Counted from the stretch's first letter, positions 7,493 to 17,399 are shown. The stretch: DNA of 64,000 nucleotides from Streptomyces sp. NRRL F-6676 (GCF_000725625.1 NZ_JOHS01000009.1:88489-152488), one strand, 5' to 3'. The notes: generated by a model from the sequence alone, not told the origin. Translations and numbers: made by a program.

Positions 7493-9289
7493 GTGACACA
7501 CATCACAAAACCCGGCGCACCGGAGTCGAGCGGCGCACCGGAGTCGAACGGCACGACGGAGTCGAGCGGCGCACCCGAGTCGAGCGGCACGCGGGGGAAG
7601 GCGGCCACCGACACCGCCTCCCCCGAGCCGCCCCCGGTGCCGGGCCCGGGGCCGACGGCCCCGGCCGCGGCGGACGCGGTTCCCGCGCCCTCAGCGAGGG
7701 GAGCCGACGGGGAAGGCGCTGCCGGGGTGGCCGCGGGCCCGGGCTCCCGGGCCGTCGCGTCGGCTCCGGGGTGGGACGGCGCGGTCGCGCGCGTCGTGCG
7801 CGTGGCGCGGGGTGTGCGGGCCCGCGCCGTGCGCGGCGCGCGGCGCGGGCGCGGGGACCTCGCGAGGGCCCTGCGTTCGCTGCGTGCGCGCTCCGCGCGG
7901 CTCACCACCGCGCAGTTCGTCGCCGTGGCCGTCGTCGTCGGGATGGCGCTCGCCGCCGGGGCGGTGACCGCCGCCGGTCCCTGGAGCGCCGACGGCCGGC
8001 GCGTCGCCGAGCGGGAGCGCGCCGCAACCGGCGCGGACCACGGCTCCGGCAGCCGCGCGGGCGCCCCCCGCCCCGCCCCCAGCGCCGCCGCCGTCCTGGC
8101 CGGCCTCGGCCGCACGCGAGCCACCGGCAAGAGCCTCGCCGACGTCCTCGACCCGCTGCTGGGCGACCCCTCGCTCGGCGACCACCGGGGGGCCGCCGTC
8201 GTCGACGTCGCCACCGGGAGACGTCTGTACGCCAAGGACGTCGACGCCGGGCTCACCCCCGCCTCCACCACCAAGATCGCCACCGCCGTCGCCGCGCTCT
8301 CCGCCCTCGGCCCCGACCACCGCCTCACCACCCGCACCGTCCTGGAGCCCGGCACCAAGAAGGTCGTCCTCGTCGGCGGCGGCGACCCCACCCTCACCGC
8401 ACGCGAGAAGGCCGACGGCTGGGCCAGCCTGCGCACGCTCGCCGACACCACCGCCGCCGCGCTGAAGAAGCGCCACCTGACCTCCGTGACCCTGACGTAC
8501 GACACCTCGCTCTACGCCGGCATGTCCCGGCACCCCCTCGGCGTCAACGAGAACCTCGCCGCCGTCACCCCGCTGACGGCCGACGAGGGCCGCCTGGACG
8601 ACTCCACGAGCGGCCCCGCCCCCCGCGCCGCCGACCCGGCCGAGGCCGCCGCCCACCGCTTCGCCGCCCTGCTCGGGGACCACGGCGTCAAGGCCACCCC
8701 GGCCGGCTCCGCCGGGGCCACCGACCGCGCGAAGGCCCTGGCCTCCGTCCAGTCCCCGCCGCTCACCGCCGTCGTCGAACGCATGCTCACCCACAGCGAC
8801 AACGACATCGCCGAGGCCCTGGCCCGCCAGACCGCCCTCGGCACCGGCGGCAAGGGCAGCTTCGCCGGCGGCGCGGCGGCCGTCGGCGCCCAGGTGAAGA
8901 AGCTCGGACTGCCGGTCGAGGGCGCGGAGTTCCACGACGGCAGCGGCCTCGACCGCCGCGACAAGCTCACCGCCCGCCTGCTGACCTCCCTGCTCGCCCT
9001 GGCCGGCTCGAAGGACCACCCCGAGCTCCGCCCGGTCCTCACCGGCCTGCCCGTCGCCGGCTTCACCGGCACCCTCAGCGACCGCTACGAGTCCACCGAC
9101 TCCCGCGCCGGCACCGGCTTCGTCCGCGCCAAGACCGGCTCCCTCACCGGTGTCAACACCCTCGCCGGCACGGTCGTCGACACGGACGGCCACCTCCTGG
9201 CCTTCGCCTTCCTCACCGAGAACTCCATGGACCAGCCCGCGGCCCGGGCAGCCCTGGACCGCGCGGCGGCCCGCCTGGCGAGCCGATGA
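7493..9289 (+). CDS. dacB: D-alanyl-D-alanine carboxypeptidase, PBP4/DacB family
   Basis: 598 residues. The C-terminal 380 residues form a serine penicillin-binding protein of the PBP4 (S13) family that trims D-Ala from peptidoglycan stem peptides. The catalytic triad motifs are all present: S-T-T-K at 258-261 (TPASTTKIA), S-D-N at 435-437 (HSDNDIAEAL) and K-T-G at 547-549 (AKTGSLTG). A single membrane helix (about 141-162) anchors it, leaving an unusual 140-residue cytoplasmic N-terminus that starts with six-residue repeats (APESSG, APESNG, TTESSG, APESSG), then Pro/Ala-rich and Arg-rich stretches. GTG 7493 follows a GGGGG ribosome site by 7 bases. A zincin gene follows on the same strand. 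Confidence 0.92.
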   Translation: MTHITKPGAPESSGAPESNGTTESSGAPESSGTRGKAATDTASPEPPPVPGPGPTAPAAADAVPAPSARGADGEGAAGVAAGPGSRAVASAPGWDGAVARVVRVARGVRARAVRGARRGRGDLARALRSLRARSARLTTAQFVAVAVVVGMALAAGAVTAAGPWSADGRRVAERERAATGADHGSGSRAGAPRPAPSAAAVLAGLGRTRATGKSLADVLDPLLGDPSLGDHRGAAVVDVATGRRLYAKDVDAGLTPASTTKIATAVAALSALGPDHRLTTRTVLEPGTKKVVLVGGGDPTLTAREKADGWASLRTLADTTAAALKKRHLTSVTLTYDTSLYAGMSRHPLGVNENLAAVTPLTADEGRLDDSTSGPAPRAADPAEAAAHRFAALLGDHGVKATPAGSAGATDRAKALASVQSPPLTAVVERMLTHSDNDIAEALARQTALGTGGKGSFAGGAAAVGAQVKKLGLPVEGAEFHDGSGLDRRDKLTARLLTSLLALAGSKDHPELRPVLTGLPVAGFTGTLSDRYESTDSRAGTGFVRAKTGSLTGVNTLAGTVVDTDGHLLAFAFLTENSMDQPAARAALDRAAARLASR

Positions 9290-9487
9290 CGTCAGGGGCC
9301 GGCACCCGTGCCCCAAGGGGGCGCGGGGCTGTGACGTGTGCGGCTCCGCCGCGCGGGCGCGCGCGACCACGAACCGGCCGTCAGCCGCCACGTCACCGCA
9401 AGGGCCGGCACAGAACGCGCCCGGGGTCAGAACGGGCGCCCCTCTTCCACCTGCCCCCAGCGGCAGCGCTCCCGTACGGTTGAAGAC

Positions 9488-10621
9488 ATGACGCGCATCG
9501 GTGGTGCAGCATCCGGGATGGTCGACTGGAATCTCGCGGTGGCGACCGCGACCCGCTTCGTGCGGCCGGGCCCCGACGTCAGCCGTGACGAGGCCCGGGC
9601 CGTCGTCACGGAACTGCGCAGGCACGCCAAGGCCTCCGAGGAGCACGTCCGCGGCTTCACCCGGCTCGGCGAGGCGGGCGCGCACGACACCCCCGTCCTG
9701 GTCGTCGACCGCCCCGGCTGGGTCCGGGCCAACGTCGCCGGCTTCCGCGAACTGCTCAAGCCGCTGCTGGACAGGATGCAGGAACGTCGCAGCGGCACCC
9801 CCGGCGGCGCCGTCCTCGGCGCCGTCGGCGGCAAGGTCACCGGCGTGGAGGTCGGCATGCTGCTGTCCTTCATGTCCTCCCGGGTCCTCGGCCAGTACGA
9901 GACCTTCGCCCCGGCCTCCCGCGACCTGCCCGCGGGCGAAAACGGCGGCGGCCGGCTGCTCCTGGTCGCGCCCAACATCGTCCACGTGGAACGCGAACTG
10001 GAGGTCGACCCGCACGACTTCCGGCTCTGGGTCTGCCTGCACGAGGAGACGCACCGCACGCAGTTCACGGCCGTCCCCTGGCTGCGCGACCACCTCCAGG
10101 GCGAGATCCAGTCCTTCCTCGGCGAGACCGAGATGGACCCCATGACGATCCTGGAGCGCATCCGGGAGGCGGCCCAGTCACTGGCCGGCGGCCGCTCCGA
10201 GGGCGAACAGGACGAGGACGGCGGCCGCTCCCTGGTCGAACTGGTGCAGACACCCGCACAGCGGGAGATCCTCGGACGGCTGACCGCGGTGATGTCCCTC
10301 CTCGAGGGCCACGCCGACTTCGTGATGGACGGCGTGGGCCCCTCGGTCGTGCCGTCCGTCGCCGAGATCCGGGAGAAGTTCCAGCAGCGCCGCGCCAAGG
10401 GCGCCTCCCGCCTCGACCTCGCCCTGCGCCGGCTGCTCGGTCTTGACGCCAAGCTCCGGCAGTACCGGGACGGCGAACGGTTCGTCCGGGCCGTCGTCGA
10501 GGAGGTCGGCATGGACGGCTTCAACCGGGTGTGGACCTCACCGAACACCCTGCCCACCAAGGCGGAGATCGCCGCACCGGCGGACTGGATCGCCAGGGTG
10601 CACCGCACGTCGGAATCCTGA
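9488..10621 (+). CDS. Zincin-like putative metalloprotease (DUF2342)
   Basis: 377 residues matching the actinobacterial DUF2342/Zincin_2 family, sometimes labelled 'coenzyme F420 biosynthesis associated'. The zinc motif HEETH is at residues 185-189 (VCLHEETHRTQF), preceded by a beta segment rich in Val/Leu, and the tail carries the conserved SPNTLPTKAEI. No signal peptide or membrane helix is seen, so it should be cytosolic. Substrate and protease activity are not established for the family as far as I know. ATG 9488 has no strong ribosome site; ATG 9518 is an alternative. It precedes tilS by 174 bases, a neighbourhood conserved in actinobacteria. Confidence 0.85.
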   Translation: MTRIGGAASGMVDWNLAVATATRFVRPGPDVSRDEARAVVTELRRHAKASEEHVRGFTRLGEAGAHDTPVLVVDRPGWVRANVAGFRELLKPLLDRMQERRSGTPGGAVLGAVGGKVTGVEVGMLLSFMSSRVLGQYETFAPASRDLPAGENGGGRLLLVAPNIVHVERELEVDPHDFRLWVCLHEETHRTQFTAVPWLRDHLQGEIQSFLGETEMDPMTILERIREAAQSLAGGRSEGEQDEDGGRSLVELVQTPAQREILGRLTAVMSLLEGHADFVMDGVGPSVVPSVAEIREKFQQRRAKGASRLDLALRRLLGLDAKLRQYRDGERFVRAVVEEVGMDGFNRVWTSPNTLPTKAEIAAPADWIARVHRTSES

Positions 10622-10717
10622 GACGGAGGGCGGTCGACGGCAGGGGAACGCCCCCTCAATCACCCGTCCGAGGGACCGCCGGCCCAGGAAAGGCGTGCAA
10701 TGCTCGGGAAACGCCTC

Positions 10718-10755
10718 GGTTCTGTCACCATCTACACACTCTGCGTGACCGAACC
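10718..10755. terminator. Inverted repeat before tilS
   Basis: GGTTCTGTCAC (10718-10728) and GTGACCGAACC (10745-10755) pair at 10 of 11 positions with a 16-base loop. It lies between the zincin stop and the tilS start. It may be a terminator for the zincin gene or an operator for tilS. Confidence 0.35.
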
Positions 10756-10795
10756 CGGGGCCAACCCCCCGAAAACTTCATGAAGGGAACCGGAC

Positions 10796-11998
10796 ATGGG
10801 TCCCCACCCCGCGGTCGCGGCGATACGCCTGGCGGTCCGCCGCGTCCTCCACGACATCCTCACCGAACACACCGCCGACGCCCCTGACGGCGCCGGCGCC
10901 CCTCGCCGCGCCCACGCCCCGCTCGCCGGCGCCGGCCGCACCGCGCGGGCGACGACCGCCGCCCACCCCGCGCGGCCCGCGCTCGCGCGCACCGACCACC
11001 CCGCGCCGCCCGCCGAGGCCGCCCGTCCGCCCCGCGCGCCCGGTGCCTTCCCGGCCGTACCCGCCCCGCTCGGCCCCGGCCGTCCCGCGCCGCTCGTGCT
11101 CGTGGCCTGCTCCGGCGGCGCCGACTCGATGGCGCTCGCCTCCGCCCTCGCCTTCGAGGCCCCCCGGCTCGGTGTCCGGGCCGGCGGCATCACCGTCGAC
11201 CACGGTCTACAGGCCGGCTCCGACCGGCGCGCCGAGGAGGTCGTCGAACGCCTGCGCGAGCTCGGTCTCGACCCCGTCGACGCGGTCGCCGTCTCCGTCG
11301 GCCGTGACGGAGGCCCCGAGGCCGCCGCCCGCGACGCCCGCTACGCCGCGCTCGACGCCGCCGCGGAGCGTCACGACGCCGCCGCCGTCCTGCTCGGCCA
11401 CACCCGCGACGACCAGGCCGAGACGGTCCTGCTCGGCCTCGCCCGTGGCTCCGGCATCCGCTCCCTGTCCGGAATGGCCGCGGTCTCGGGGGCCGCCGGC
11501 CGTTACCGGCGCCCCTTCCTGCGGCTCGACCGGCAGACCGCCCGCAAGGCCTGCATGGTCCAGTCCCTGCCCGTCTGGGACGACCCGCACAACACCGACC
11601 CCGCCTACACCCGCTCCCGGCTGCGCCACGAGGGACTGCCCGCCCTGGAGAAGGCGCTCGGCAAGGGCGTCGTCGAGGCGCTCGCCCGCACCGCCCAGCT
11701 CTCCCGCGACGACGCCGACGCCCTCGACGCCTGGGCCCGCGAGGCCGAGCGGGGCGTACGGGACGACGCCGGACGGCTGGAATGCGCCAAACTCGACGCA
11801 CTCCCTCCGGCCGTCCGCCGCCGCATCCTGCGCCGCGCCGCCCTCGCGGCCGGGGCCCCGGGCGGCTCCCTCTTCGCCCGCCACATCGAGGAGGTCGACC
11901 GGCTGGTCACCGCCTGGCGAGGTCAGGGAGCCATCAATCTCCCGGGCCGAGTCGTGGTCCGTCGGCAGGGTGGCAGACTGGTGATTCGGCAAGGCTGA
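10796..11998 (+). CDS. tilS: tRNA(Ile)-lysidine synthetase
   Basis: 400 residues. TilS ligates lysine to C34 of the CAU-anticodon tRNA(Ile), letting it read AUA. The ATP-binding PP-loop is [10 protein letters not shown] (SGGADS at 106-111), followed by the N-type ATPase segments VDHGLQ and [12 protein letters not shown] and a C-terminal domain starting near DARYAALD. Between the first helix (residues 1-23) and the PP-loop is an Ala/Pro/Arg-rich stretch of about 70 residues that the family normally lacks. ATG 10796 follows GAAGGGAAC. It lies upstream of hpt and ftsH, the conserved tilS-hpt-ftsH order of Gram-positives. Confidence 0.95.
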   Translation: MGPHPAVAAIRLAVRRVLHDILTEHTADAPDGAGAPRRAHAPLAGAGRTARATTAAHPARPALARTDHPAPPAEAARPPRAPGAFPAVPAPLGPGRPAPLVLVACSGGADSMALASALAFEAPRLGVRAGGITVDHGLQAGSDRRAEEVVERLRELGLDPVDAVAVSVGRDGGPEAAARDARYAALDAAAERHDAAAVLLGHTRDDQAETVLLGLARGSGIRSLSGMAAVSGAAGRYRRPFLRLDRQTARKACMVQSLPVWDDPHNTDPAYTRSRLRHEGLPALEKALGKGVVEALARTAQLSRDDADALDAWAREAERGVRDDAGRLECAKLDALPPAVRRRILRRAALAAGAPGGSLFARHIEEVDRLVTAWRGQGAINLPGRVVVRRQGGRLVIRQG

Positions 11999-12074
11999 AT
12001 CCGGGCCCCTCCCATCGGACCCTCCGCAGGGGTCGCGCGGTGGCCCGGAACGGCCGGTGGGACGACCGAAAGTG

Positions 12075-12635
12075 ATGCGGGTGGACGCGAAAGACATGGG
12101 CACCGACCTCAAAGAGGTGCTCATCACCAAGGAAGAGATCGACGCGAAGCTGGCCGAGCTGGCCGCGAAGATCGACGCGGAGTACGCGGACAAGGACCTG
12201 CTGATCGTCGGCGTCCTCAAGGGCGCGGTGATGGTCATGGCCGACCTCGCCCGCGCGCTGTCCACCCCCGTCACGATGGACTGGATGGCGGTCTCCTCCT
12301 ACGGGGCCGGCACCCAGTCCTCCGGCGTGGTGCGGATCCTCAAGGACCTCGACACCGACATCAAGGGGCGGCATGTCCTGATCGTCGAGGACATCATCGA
12401 CTCCGGACTGACCCTGTCCTGGCTGATCTCCAACCTCGGCTCCCGGGAGCCCGCCTCCCTCAAGGTGTGCACGCTGCTGCGCAAGCCGGAGGCGGCGAAG
12501 GTCGCGATCGACGTGGAGTGGGTCGGCTTCGACATCGCCAACGAGTTCGTCGTGGGGTACGGCCTCGACTACGCCGAGAAGTACCGCAACCTCCCGTTCG
12601 TCGGTACGCTCGCGCCCCACGTCTACGGCGGCTGA
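12075..12635 (+). CDS. hpt: Hypoxanthine phosphoribosyltransferase
   Basis: 186 residues. It converts hypoxanthine or guanine plus PRPP to IMP or GMP in purine salvage. The PRPP-binding signature [10 protein letters not shown] is intact, as are the flexible-loop [11 protein letters not shown] and the purine-contact region [20 protein letters not shown] 12075 (MRVDAKDMG) is the conserved family start in Streptomyces; the ribosome site is weak, and GTG or ATG codons up to 18 bases upstream are possible. It lies 76 bases after tilS and may share its transcript; ftsH follows 200 bases later. Confidence 0.96.
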   Translation: MRVDAKDMGTDLKEVLITKEEIDAKLAELAAKIDAEYADKDLLIVGVLKGAVMVMADLARALSTPVTMDWMAVSSYGAGTQSSGVVRILKDLDTDIKGRHVLIVEDIIDSGLTLSWLISNLGSREPASLKVCTLLRKPEAAKVAIDVEWVGFDIANEFVVGYGLDYAEKYRNLPFVGTLAPHVYGG

Positions 12636-12835
12636 ACCCCGCTCGGCAGGACCCCCGCGGCTTCCGCCGGGACGGCCGGGAACCCCGGCGGGGTCCGCGC
12701 CGTTGAAGCATGCGAGGACGGGATCGCGGGAACTCCCCTGCGGCGTCGGGTGACAATCCTGGGGTACCGTCCGAAGAACAGTCTTTTATCAAACTCACTA
12801 TGGCAGGAGGGACGGGGCGGCACCGCTCCGTATGG

Positions 12836-14872
12836 ATGGACGTGAAGCGATACTTCCGTGGGCCGGTCATGTGGATCGTGCTGGCCGTCCTTGCCGTGGT
12901 CGTGTTGATGCAGGTCGTCGGCTCCTCCGGCGGCTACAAGACGGTGGACACCGGCCAGGTCGTCCAGGCGATCAACCAGAACAAGGTCGAGTCGGCCAAG
13001 GTCACCACCGGCGACGAGCAGGTCATCAAGGTCCAGCTCAAGGACGGCGTCAAGGTCGAGGGCAGCTCGAAGATCCAGGCGAGCTACATCGGCGACCAGG
13101 GCGTCAATGTGGCCAACACCCTTCAGGACAAGTACCAGAACAAGCAGATCCCGGACGGCTACACGGTCTCGCCGTCCAAGCAGAACCCGTTCCTCGGGAT
13201 CCTGCTCTCGCTGCTGCCCTTCGTCCTGATCGTGGTCGTCTTCCTGTTCCTGATGAACCAGATGCAGGGCGGCGGCTCCCGGGTCATGAACTTCGGGAAG
13301 TCCAAGGCGAAGCTCATCACCAAGGACACCCCGAAGACGACGTTCTCGGACGTCGCCGGTTCGGACGAGGCGGTCGAGGAGCTCCAGGAGATCAAGGAGT
13401 TCCTCCAGGAGCCCGCCAAGTTCCAGGCCGTCGGCGCCAAGATCCCCAAGGGCGTGCTGCTGTACGGCCCGCCCGGAACCGGCAAGACCCTGCTCGCGCG
13501 GGCCGTCGCCGGTGAGGCCGGGGTCCCCTTCTACTCGATCTCCGGTTCCGACTTCGTCGAGATGTTCGTCGGTGTCGGTGCCTCCCGGGTCCGTGACCTG
13601 TTCGAGCAGGCCAAGGCGAACGCCCCGGCCATCGTCTTCGTCGACGAGATCGACGCGGTCGGCCGCCACCGCGGCGCCGGCCTCGGCGGCGGTCACGACG
13701 AGCGCGAGCAGACGCTGAACCAGCTGCTCGTCGAGATGGACGGCTTCGACGTCAAGGGCGGCGTCATCCTCATCGCGGCCACCAACCGGCCCGACATCCT
13801 GGACCCGGCGCTGCTGCGTCCCGGCCGCTTCGACCGGCAGATCGCCGTCGACCGTCCGGATATGCAGGGCCGCCTCGAGATCCTCAAGGTCCACCAGAAG
13901 GGCAAGCCGGTCGCCCCGGACGTCGACCTGTCGGCCGTCGCCCGCCGCACCCCCGGCTTCACCGGTGCCGATCTGGCCAACGTGCTGAACGAGGCCGCGC
14001 TGCTCACGGCCCGCAGCGACCGCAAGCTGGTCGACAACCAGATGCTGGACGAGGCGATCGACCGCGTGGTCGCGGGCCCGCAGAAGCGGACCCGGATCAT
14101 GTCGGACAAGGAGAAGAAGATCACCGCGTACCACGAGGGCGGTCACGCCCTGGTCGCGGCGGCCTCCCCGAACTCCGACCCGGTCCACAAGATCACAATC
14201 CTGTCCAGGGGCCGGGCCCTCGGCTACACGATGGTCCTGCCCGACGAGGACAAGTACTCGACCACGCGCAACGAGATGCTGGACCAGCTCGCCTACATGC
14301 TGGGCGGCCGCGCGGCCGAGGAGCTCGTCTTCCACGACCCGACCACGGGCGCGGCCAACGACATCGAGAAGGCCACGTCCACGGCGCGCGCCATGGTCAC
14401 CCAGTACGGCATGACCGAGCGTCTCGGCGCCATCAAGTTCGGCGGCGACAACACCGAGCCGTTCCTCGGCCGTGAGATGGCCCACCAGCGTGACTACTCG
14501 GAAGAGGTCGCCGCGCTGGTGGACGAGGAAGTCAAGAAGCTGATCGAGAACGCGCACAACGAGGCCTGGGAGATCCTGGTCGAGAACCGCGACGTGCTCG
14601 ACAACCTGGTGCTGGCCCTGCTGGAGAAGGAGACGCTGGGCAAGGAGCAGATCGCCGAGATCTTCGCCCCCATCCACAAGCGTCCCCCGCGGCCCGCGTG
14701 GACCGGTTCCTCGCGCCGCACGCCGTCCACCCGCCCGCCGGTGCTCTCCCCCAAGGAGCTCGCACTGACCAACGGGGCCAACGGCACTCCGGCGATCAGC
14801 ACGGCCAAGTCCACGGCGAGCGAGTCCGCCCCGGCGGCCGAGCCCGCCCCGGAGGACCGCCGGGACAGCTGA
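12836..14872 (+). CDS. ftsH: ATP-dependent zinc metalloprotease FtsH
   Basis: About 678 residues; a membrane-anchored AAA+ protease that degrades membrane and some soluble proteins. Two N-terminal helices (about 11-29 and 119-141) flank an extracytoplasmic domain. The AAA module has Walker A GPPGTGKT (211-218), Walker B IVFVDEID (266-273) and the second region of homology [20 protein letters not shown]. The zinc site HEGGH is at 433-437. The C-terminal 60 residues are Ser/Thr/Pro/Ala-rich, as in other Streptomyces FtsH proteins. The start is uncertain: ATG 12836 (MDVKRYF) matches the conserved N-terminus but has a poor ribosome site, and in-frame ATGs at 12800 and 12710 would add 12 or 42 residues. 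Confidence 0.96.
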   Translation: MDVKRYFRGPVMWIVLAVLAVVVLMQVVGSSGGYKTVDTGQVVQAINQNKVESAKVTTGDEQVIKVQLKDGVKVEGSSKIQASYIGDQGVNVANTLQDKYQNKQIPDGYTVSPSKQNPFLGILLSLLPFVLIVVVFLFLMNQMQGGGSRVMNFGKSKAKLITKDTPKTTFSDVAGSDEAVEELQEIKEFLQEPAKFQAVGAKIPKGVLLYGPPGTGKTLLARAVAGEAGVPFYSISGSDFVEMFVGVGASRVRDLFEQAKANAPAIVFVDEIDAVGRHRGAGLGGGHDEREQTLNQLLVEMDGFDVKGGVILIAATNRPDILDPALLRPGRFDRQIAVDRPDMQGRLEILKVHQKGKPVAPDVDLSAVARRTPGFTGADLANVLNEAALLTARSDRKLVDNQMLDEAIDRVVAGPQKRTRIMSDKEKKITAYHEGGHALVAAASPNSDPVHKITILSRGRALGYTMVLPDEDKYSTTRNEMLDQLAYMLGGRAAEELVFHDPTTGAANDIEKATSTARAMVTQYGMTERLGAIKFGGDNTEPFLGREMAHQRDYSEEVAALVDEEVKKLIENAHNEAWEILVENRDVLDNLVLALLEKETLGKEQIAEIFAPIHKRPPRPAWTGSSRRTPSTRPPVLSPKELALTNGANGTPAISTAKSTASESAPAAEPAPEDRRDS

Positions 14873-14920
14873 GCCCACGGCTCCGGCCGGCCCCGCCGGC
14901 CGCCCGCCGGGCCCGGAACA

Positions 14921-14962
14921 AATGCCGCGCCTCCCAGGTTCTAGCCTGGGAGGCGCGGCATT
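14921..14962 (+). terminator. Strong terminator after ftsH
   Basis: AATGCCGCGCCTCCCAGG (14921-14938) pairs without mismatch with CCTGGGAGGCGCGGCATT (14945-14962) around the six-base loop TTCTAG. This 18-bp stem, 49 bases after the ftsH stop, separates ftsH from folE. The A-rich start and T-rich end would also serve the opposite strand. Confidence 0.88.
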
Positions 14963-14965
14963 CGT

Positions 14966-14995
14966 CGTATGCCCGCACGTATGTCCGTACGTATG
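14966..14995 (+). repeat. Three 12-bp direct repeats upstream of folE
   Basis: CGTATG begins at 14966, 14978 and 14990, with the connecting bases also similar (CCCGCA, TCCGTA, CGCGGC). The exact 12-bp period lies between the ftsH terminator and folE, where the folE promoter must be. It may be a regulator-binding array. Confidence 0.5.
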
Positions 14996-15060
14996 CGCGG
15001 CCCCTACGCACGACGCGTGACAGACCCGAACGCGTCACAGGCTCAGGAACGAGGCACCAC

Positions 15061-15666
15061 ATGACCGACCCGGTGACGCTGGACGGTGAGAACACGATCG
15101 GCGAGTTCGACGAGAAGCGCGCCGAGAACGCCGTGCGCGAGCTCCTCCTCGCCATCGGAGAGGACCCCGACCGCGAGGGCCTCCGGGACACCCCGGGCCG
15201 GGTGGCGCGGGCGTACCAGGAGATATTCGCGGGGCTGTGGCAGCGTCCCGAGGACGTGCTGACCACGACCTTCGACCTCGGCCACGACGAGATGGTCCTG
15301 GTGAAGGACATCGAGGTGTTCTCGACCTGCGAGCACCACCTGGTGCCGTTCCGCGGTGTGGCGCACGTCGGGTACATCCCGTCGGCCAACGGCAAGATCA
15401 CCGGTCTGTCGAAGCTGGCCCGGCTCGTGGACGTCTACGCCCGCCGCCCCCAGGTGCAGGAGCGGCTCACCACCCAGGTCGCCGACTCGCTCATGGAGAT
15501 CCTCGAACCGCGCGGCGTGATCGTCGTGGTCGAGTGCGAGCACATGTGCATGTCGATGCGGGGCATCCGCAAGCCCGGCGCCAAGACGATCACCTCGGCG
15601 GTGCGCGGCCAGCTGCGCGACGCCGCCACCCGCAACGAGGCCATGAGCCTGATCATGGCGCGCTGA
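15061..15666 (+). CDS. folE: GTP cyclohydrolase I
   Basis: 201 residues, typical for type IA GTP cyclohydrolase. It converts GTP to dihydroneopterin triphosphate, the first step of tetrahydrofolate synthesis. The zinc and active-site motif [11 protein letters not shown] and the conserved [18 protein letters not shown] and [16 protein letters not shown] (the other zinc Cys) are intact. ATG 15061 follows AACGAGG. The rest of the pathway (folP, folB, folK) is on the opposite strand just downstream, so the folate genes are split into two converging transcription units. Confidence 0.97.
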   Translation: MTDPVTLDGENTIGEFDEKRAENAVRELLLAIGEDPDREGLRDTPGRVARAYQEIFAGLWQRPEDVLTTTFDLGHDEMVLVKDIEVFSTCEHHLVPFRGVAHVGYIPSANGKITGLSKLARLVDVYARRPQVQERLTTQVADSLMEILEPRGVIVVVECEHMCMSMRGIRKPGAKTITSAVRGQLRDAATRNEAMSLIMAR

Positions 15667-15688
15667 GCCCCCGGCGCGACACGGGGGC
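15667..15688. terminator. Short hairpin between convergent folE and the DUF3180 gene
   Basis: GCCCCCG (15667-15673) pairs with CGGGGGC (15682-15688), loop 8. It fills almost the whole 27-base gap between the two convergent stop codons and could serve both transcripts. Confidence 0.55.
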
Positions 15689-15693
15689 GGCGG

Positions 15694-16191
15694 TCAGGCG
15701 GCGGCCGCGGTGCCGTCGTTGTCGCTGTTGTCGTCGTCCCCGTCCTCCGGGAGCTTGCAGACGCGCTCCAGGAAGAGGGCGGCCGCTATGACCGCGATGC
15801 CGCCCACGACCGAGAACCCGGCGTAGATCGCCTGGTCCCGGCGGGCGGGGAAGTCGAGGTACTCGAGCAGGAGGGCGCCCGTGCCGCCGTACATGCCGGC
15901 GACGAGCGCGGCGACCAGGGCGCTGGCCTGGCCGAAGACGACCGCGCGGGCGGCCATCAGGGGGTCCACGCCCTTCGCCCCGGGGCGGCGCTCGCGCTGG
16001 GCCCGCAGCCGGGCGCGCAGCGACAGCGCGGTGGCCAGCAGGACCACGGCGATCAGCGCCAGCACGATCGGCGCGGCCAGCGGGACACTCGGCAGTGTCC
16101 CCACCGCCATCCACAGGCGGGCGCCCGACCAGGACAGCACTCCGGCCACCACGAACACCGCCGCCAGCGTCCTGATGCGCAGCTCTTCCAC
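15694..16191 (-). CDS. DUF3180 membrane protein
   Basis: 165 residues with four predicted membrane helices (about 9-27, 37-58, 81-103 and 120-140) and an acidic C-terminal tail (EDGDDDNSDNDG). It matches DUF3180, an actinobacterial family almost always found next to folK; its function is unknown, though the constant linkage suggests pterin or folate metabolism or transport. GTG 16191 follows GAAGGGG at 6 bases. It is the last gene of the folP-NTF2-folB-folK-DUF3180 run, about 50 bases after folK. Confidence 0.85.
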   Translation of the reverse strand: MEELRIRTLAAVFVVAGVLSWSGARLWMAVGTLPSVPLAAPIVLALIAVVLLATALSLRARLRAQRERRPGAKGVDPLMAARAVVFGQASALVAALVAGMYGGTGALLLEYLDFPARRDQAIYAGFSVVGGIAVIAAALFLERVCKLPEDGDDDNSDNDGTAAAA

Positions 16192-16244
16192 GGTGCCCCT
16201 TCGTCGGTGTCGAGCGGTCGTTCCGGCTCGGTAGACCTTAACGA

Positions 16245-16853
16245 CTACTCGGGCAGCCGGAGTTCCAGGTCGGCGCGCGGCGCCACGCCTTCACGGGTGA
16301 TCCCGTCGAGCAGTTCGGCCACGGGACCGCGCCCGGGCAGCGCCGCCGCGGGGTCCACGTCGTGCCAGGGCGCCAGGACGAAGGCCCGCTCGTGCGCGCG
16401 GGGGTGGGGGAGGGTGAGCACGGGGTCGTCGGAGACGACGTCGTCGTAGGACACGATGTCCACGTCGAGGGTGCGCGGCCCCCAGCGTTCGTCCCGGACC
16501 CGGTGGAAGGCCTCCTCCACCGCGTGCGCCCGCTCCAGGAGCGAGGACGGCGGCAGGGTGGTCTTCAGCACGGCCACCGCGTTGAAGTACGACGGCTGGC
16601 TGCCGGGCTCGACGCCCCACGGCTCCGTCTCGTAGACGGGGGAGACCGCCTTGACGCGGACGCCGGGCGTGTCCTCCAGGGCGTCGACGGCGCCCTGGAG
16701 CGTCTCCAGGCGGTTGCCGAGGTTGGAGCCCAGGGAGAGCACCGCGCGCCGGGGGTTCTGAAGGGTGCTGTCGGCGGCGTCCACGCGCGCGGTCACCGCG
16801 GCGGGCACGGGCTGGACCACCGGGTCGCCGGGACCGGGGGGGAAGGCTGTCAT
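16245..16853 (-). CDS. folK: 2-amino-4-hydroxy-6-hydroxymethyldihydropteridine pyrophosphokinase
   Basis: 202 residues. It pyrophosphorylates hydroxymethyl-dihydropterin, preparing it for FolP. Signatures are VLSLGSNLGNRLETLQ, the pterin-contact VSPVYETEPWGV and the catalytic WGPRTLDVDIVSYDD, where the Asp pair binds magnesium, then PHPRAHERAFVLAPW. The first 35 residues are unconserved. ATG 16853 overlaps the folB stop by 4 bases (ATGA), indicating translational coupling. Confidence 0.97.
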   Translation of the reverse strand: MTAFPPGPGDPVVQPVPAAVTARVDAADSTLQNPRRAVLSLGSNLGNRLETLQGAVDALEDTPGVRVKAVSPVYETEPWGVEPGSQPSYFNAVAVLKTTLPPSSLLERAHAVEEAFHRVRDERWGPRTLDVDIVSYDDVVSDDPVLTLPHPRAHERAFVLAPWHDVDPAAALPGRGPVAELLDGITREGVAPRADLELRLPE

Positions 16854-17209
16854 ACGCGGCTCCGGGTGAGGGTGACGGTCACGTCGTCGAACGGCACGGT
16901 GATGGGGGCCTCGGGCTTGTGCACGCACACCTCGACCTCCTGGACCGGCTCGTGCCGCAGGCAGGCGTCGGCGATGCGCTGGGCGAGGGTCTCGATGAGG
17001 TCGACGGGGTCGCCCGCGACGATCGCGGCGATCTCCTCGGCGACGATGCCGTAGTGCACCGTCTTCGTCAGGTCGTCGTCCGCCGCGGCGGGGCGGGTGT
17101 CCAGGCCGAGGACCACGTCCACCACGAAGGTCTGGCCCCGCTCGCGTTCCTCGGGGAACACGCCGTGGTGCCCGCGGGCCCTCAGGCCGCGCAACGCGAC
17201 ACGATCCAC
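16850..17209 (-). CDS. folB: Dihydroneopterin aldolase
   Basis: 119 residues, the standard FolB length. It cleaves dihydroneopterin to hydroxymethyl-dihydropterin and glycolaldehyde. The family motifs ALRGLRARGHHGVFPEER, KTVHYGIVAEEI, LIETLAQRIAD and the Lys-containing VCVHKPEAPI are present. GTG 17209 is preceded by GTGAGG. It overlaps folK by 4 bases. A 296-base gap separates it from the upstream NTF2-like gene; a possible -10 (TAGATT on the minus strand, near 17292) suggests folB has its own promoter. Confidence 0.96.
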   Translation of the reverse strand: MDRVALRGLRARGHHGVFPEERERGQTFVVDVVLGLDTRPAAADDDLTKTVHYGIVAEEIAAIVAGDPVDLIETLAQRIADACLRHEPVQEVEVCVHKPEAPITVPFDDVTVTLTRSRV

Positions 17210-17399
17210 GCGCCTCACTCCTGCGTCTCGTACGGGACGGCCGGGCAGCGGCCGTCGGGGCCATATGCGGGCGGCATAACGGCCACGAACGAATCTACCC
17301 GCGCCCACCGACAGCACCCCCGCGCGGGGGCACGCGTCCCCTTCCCGGGCGGGACGGCCGGAACGGGCCGCTCCGGCCGCGCCACCTGGGCGAAGGGCG

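Noticed and set aside
12623..14878. 751-residue minus-strand frame opposite ftsH
   Set aside because: ftsH on the plus strand has all catalytic motifs; the opposite frame is low complexity with no recognisable fold.
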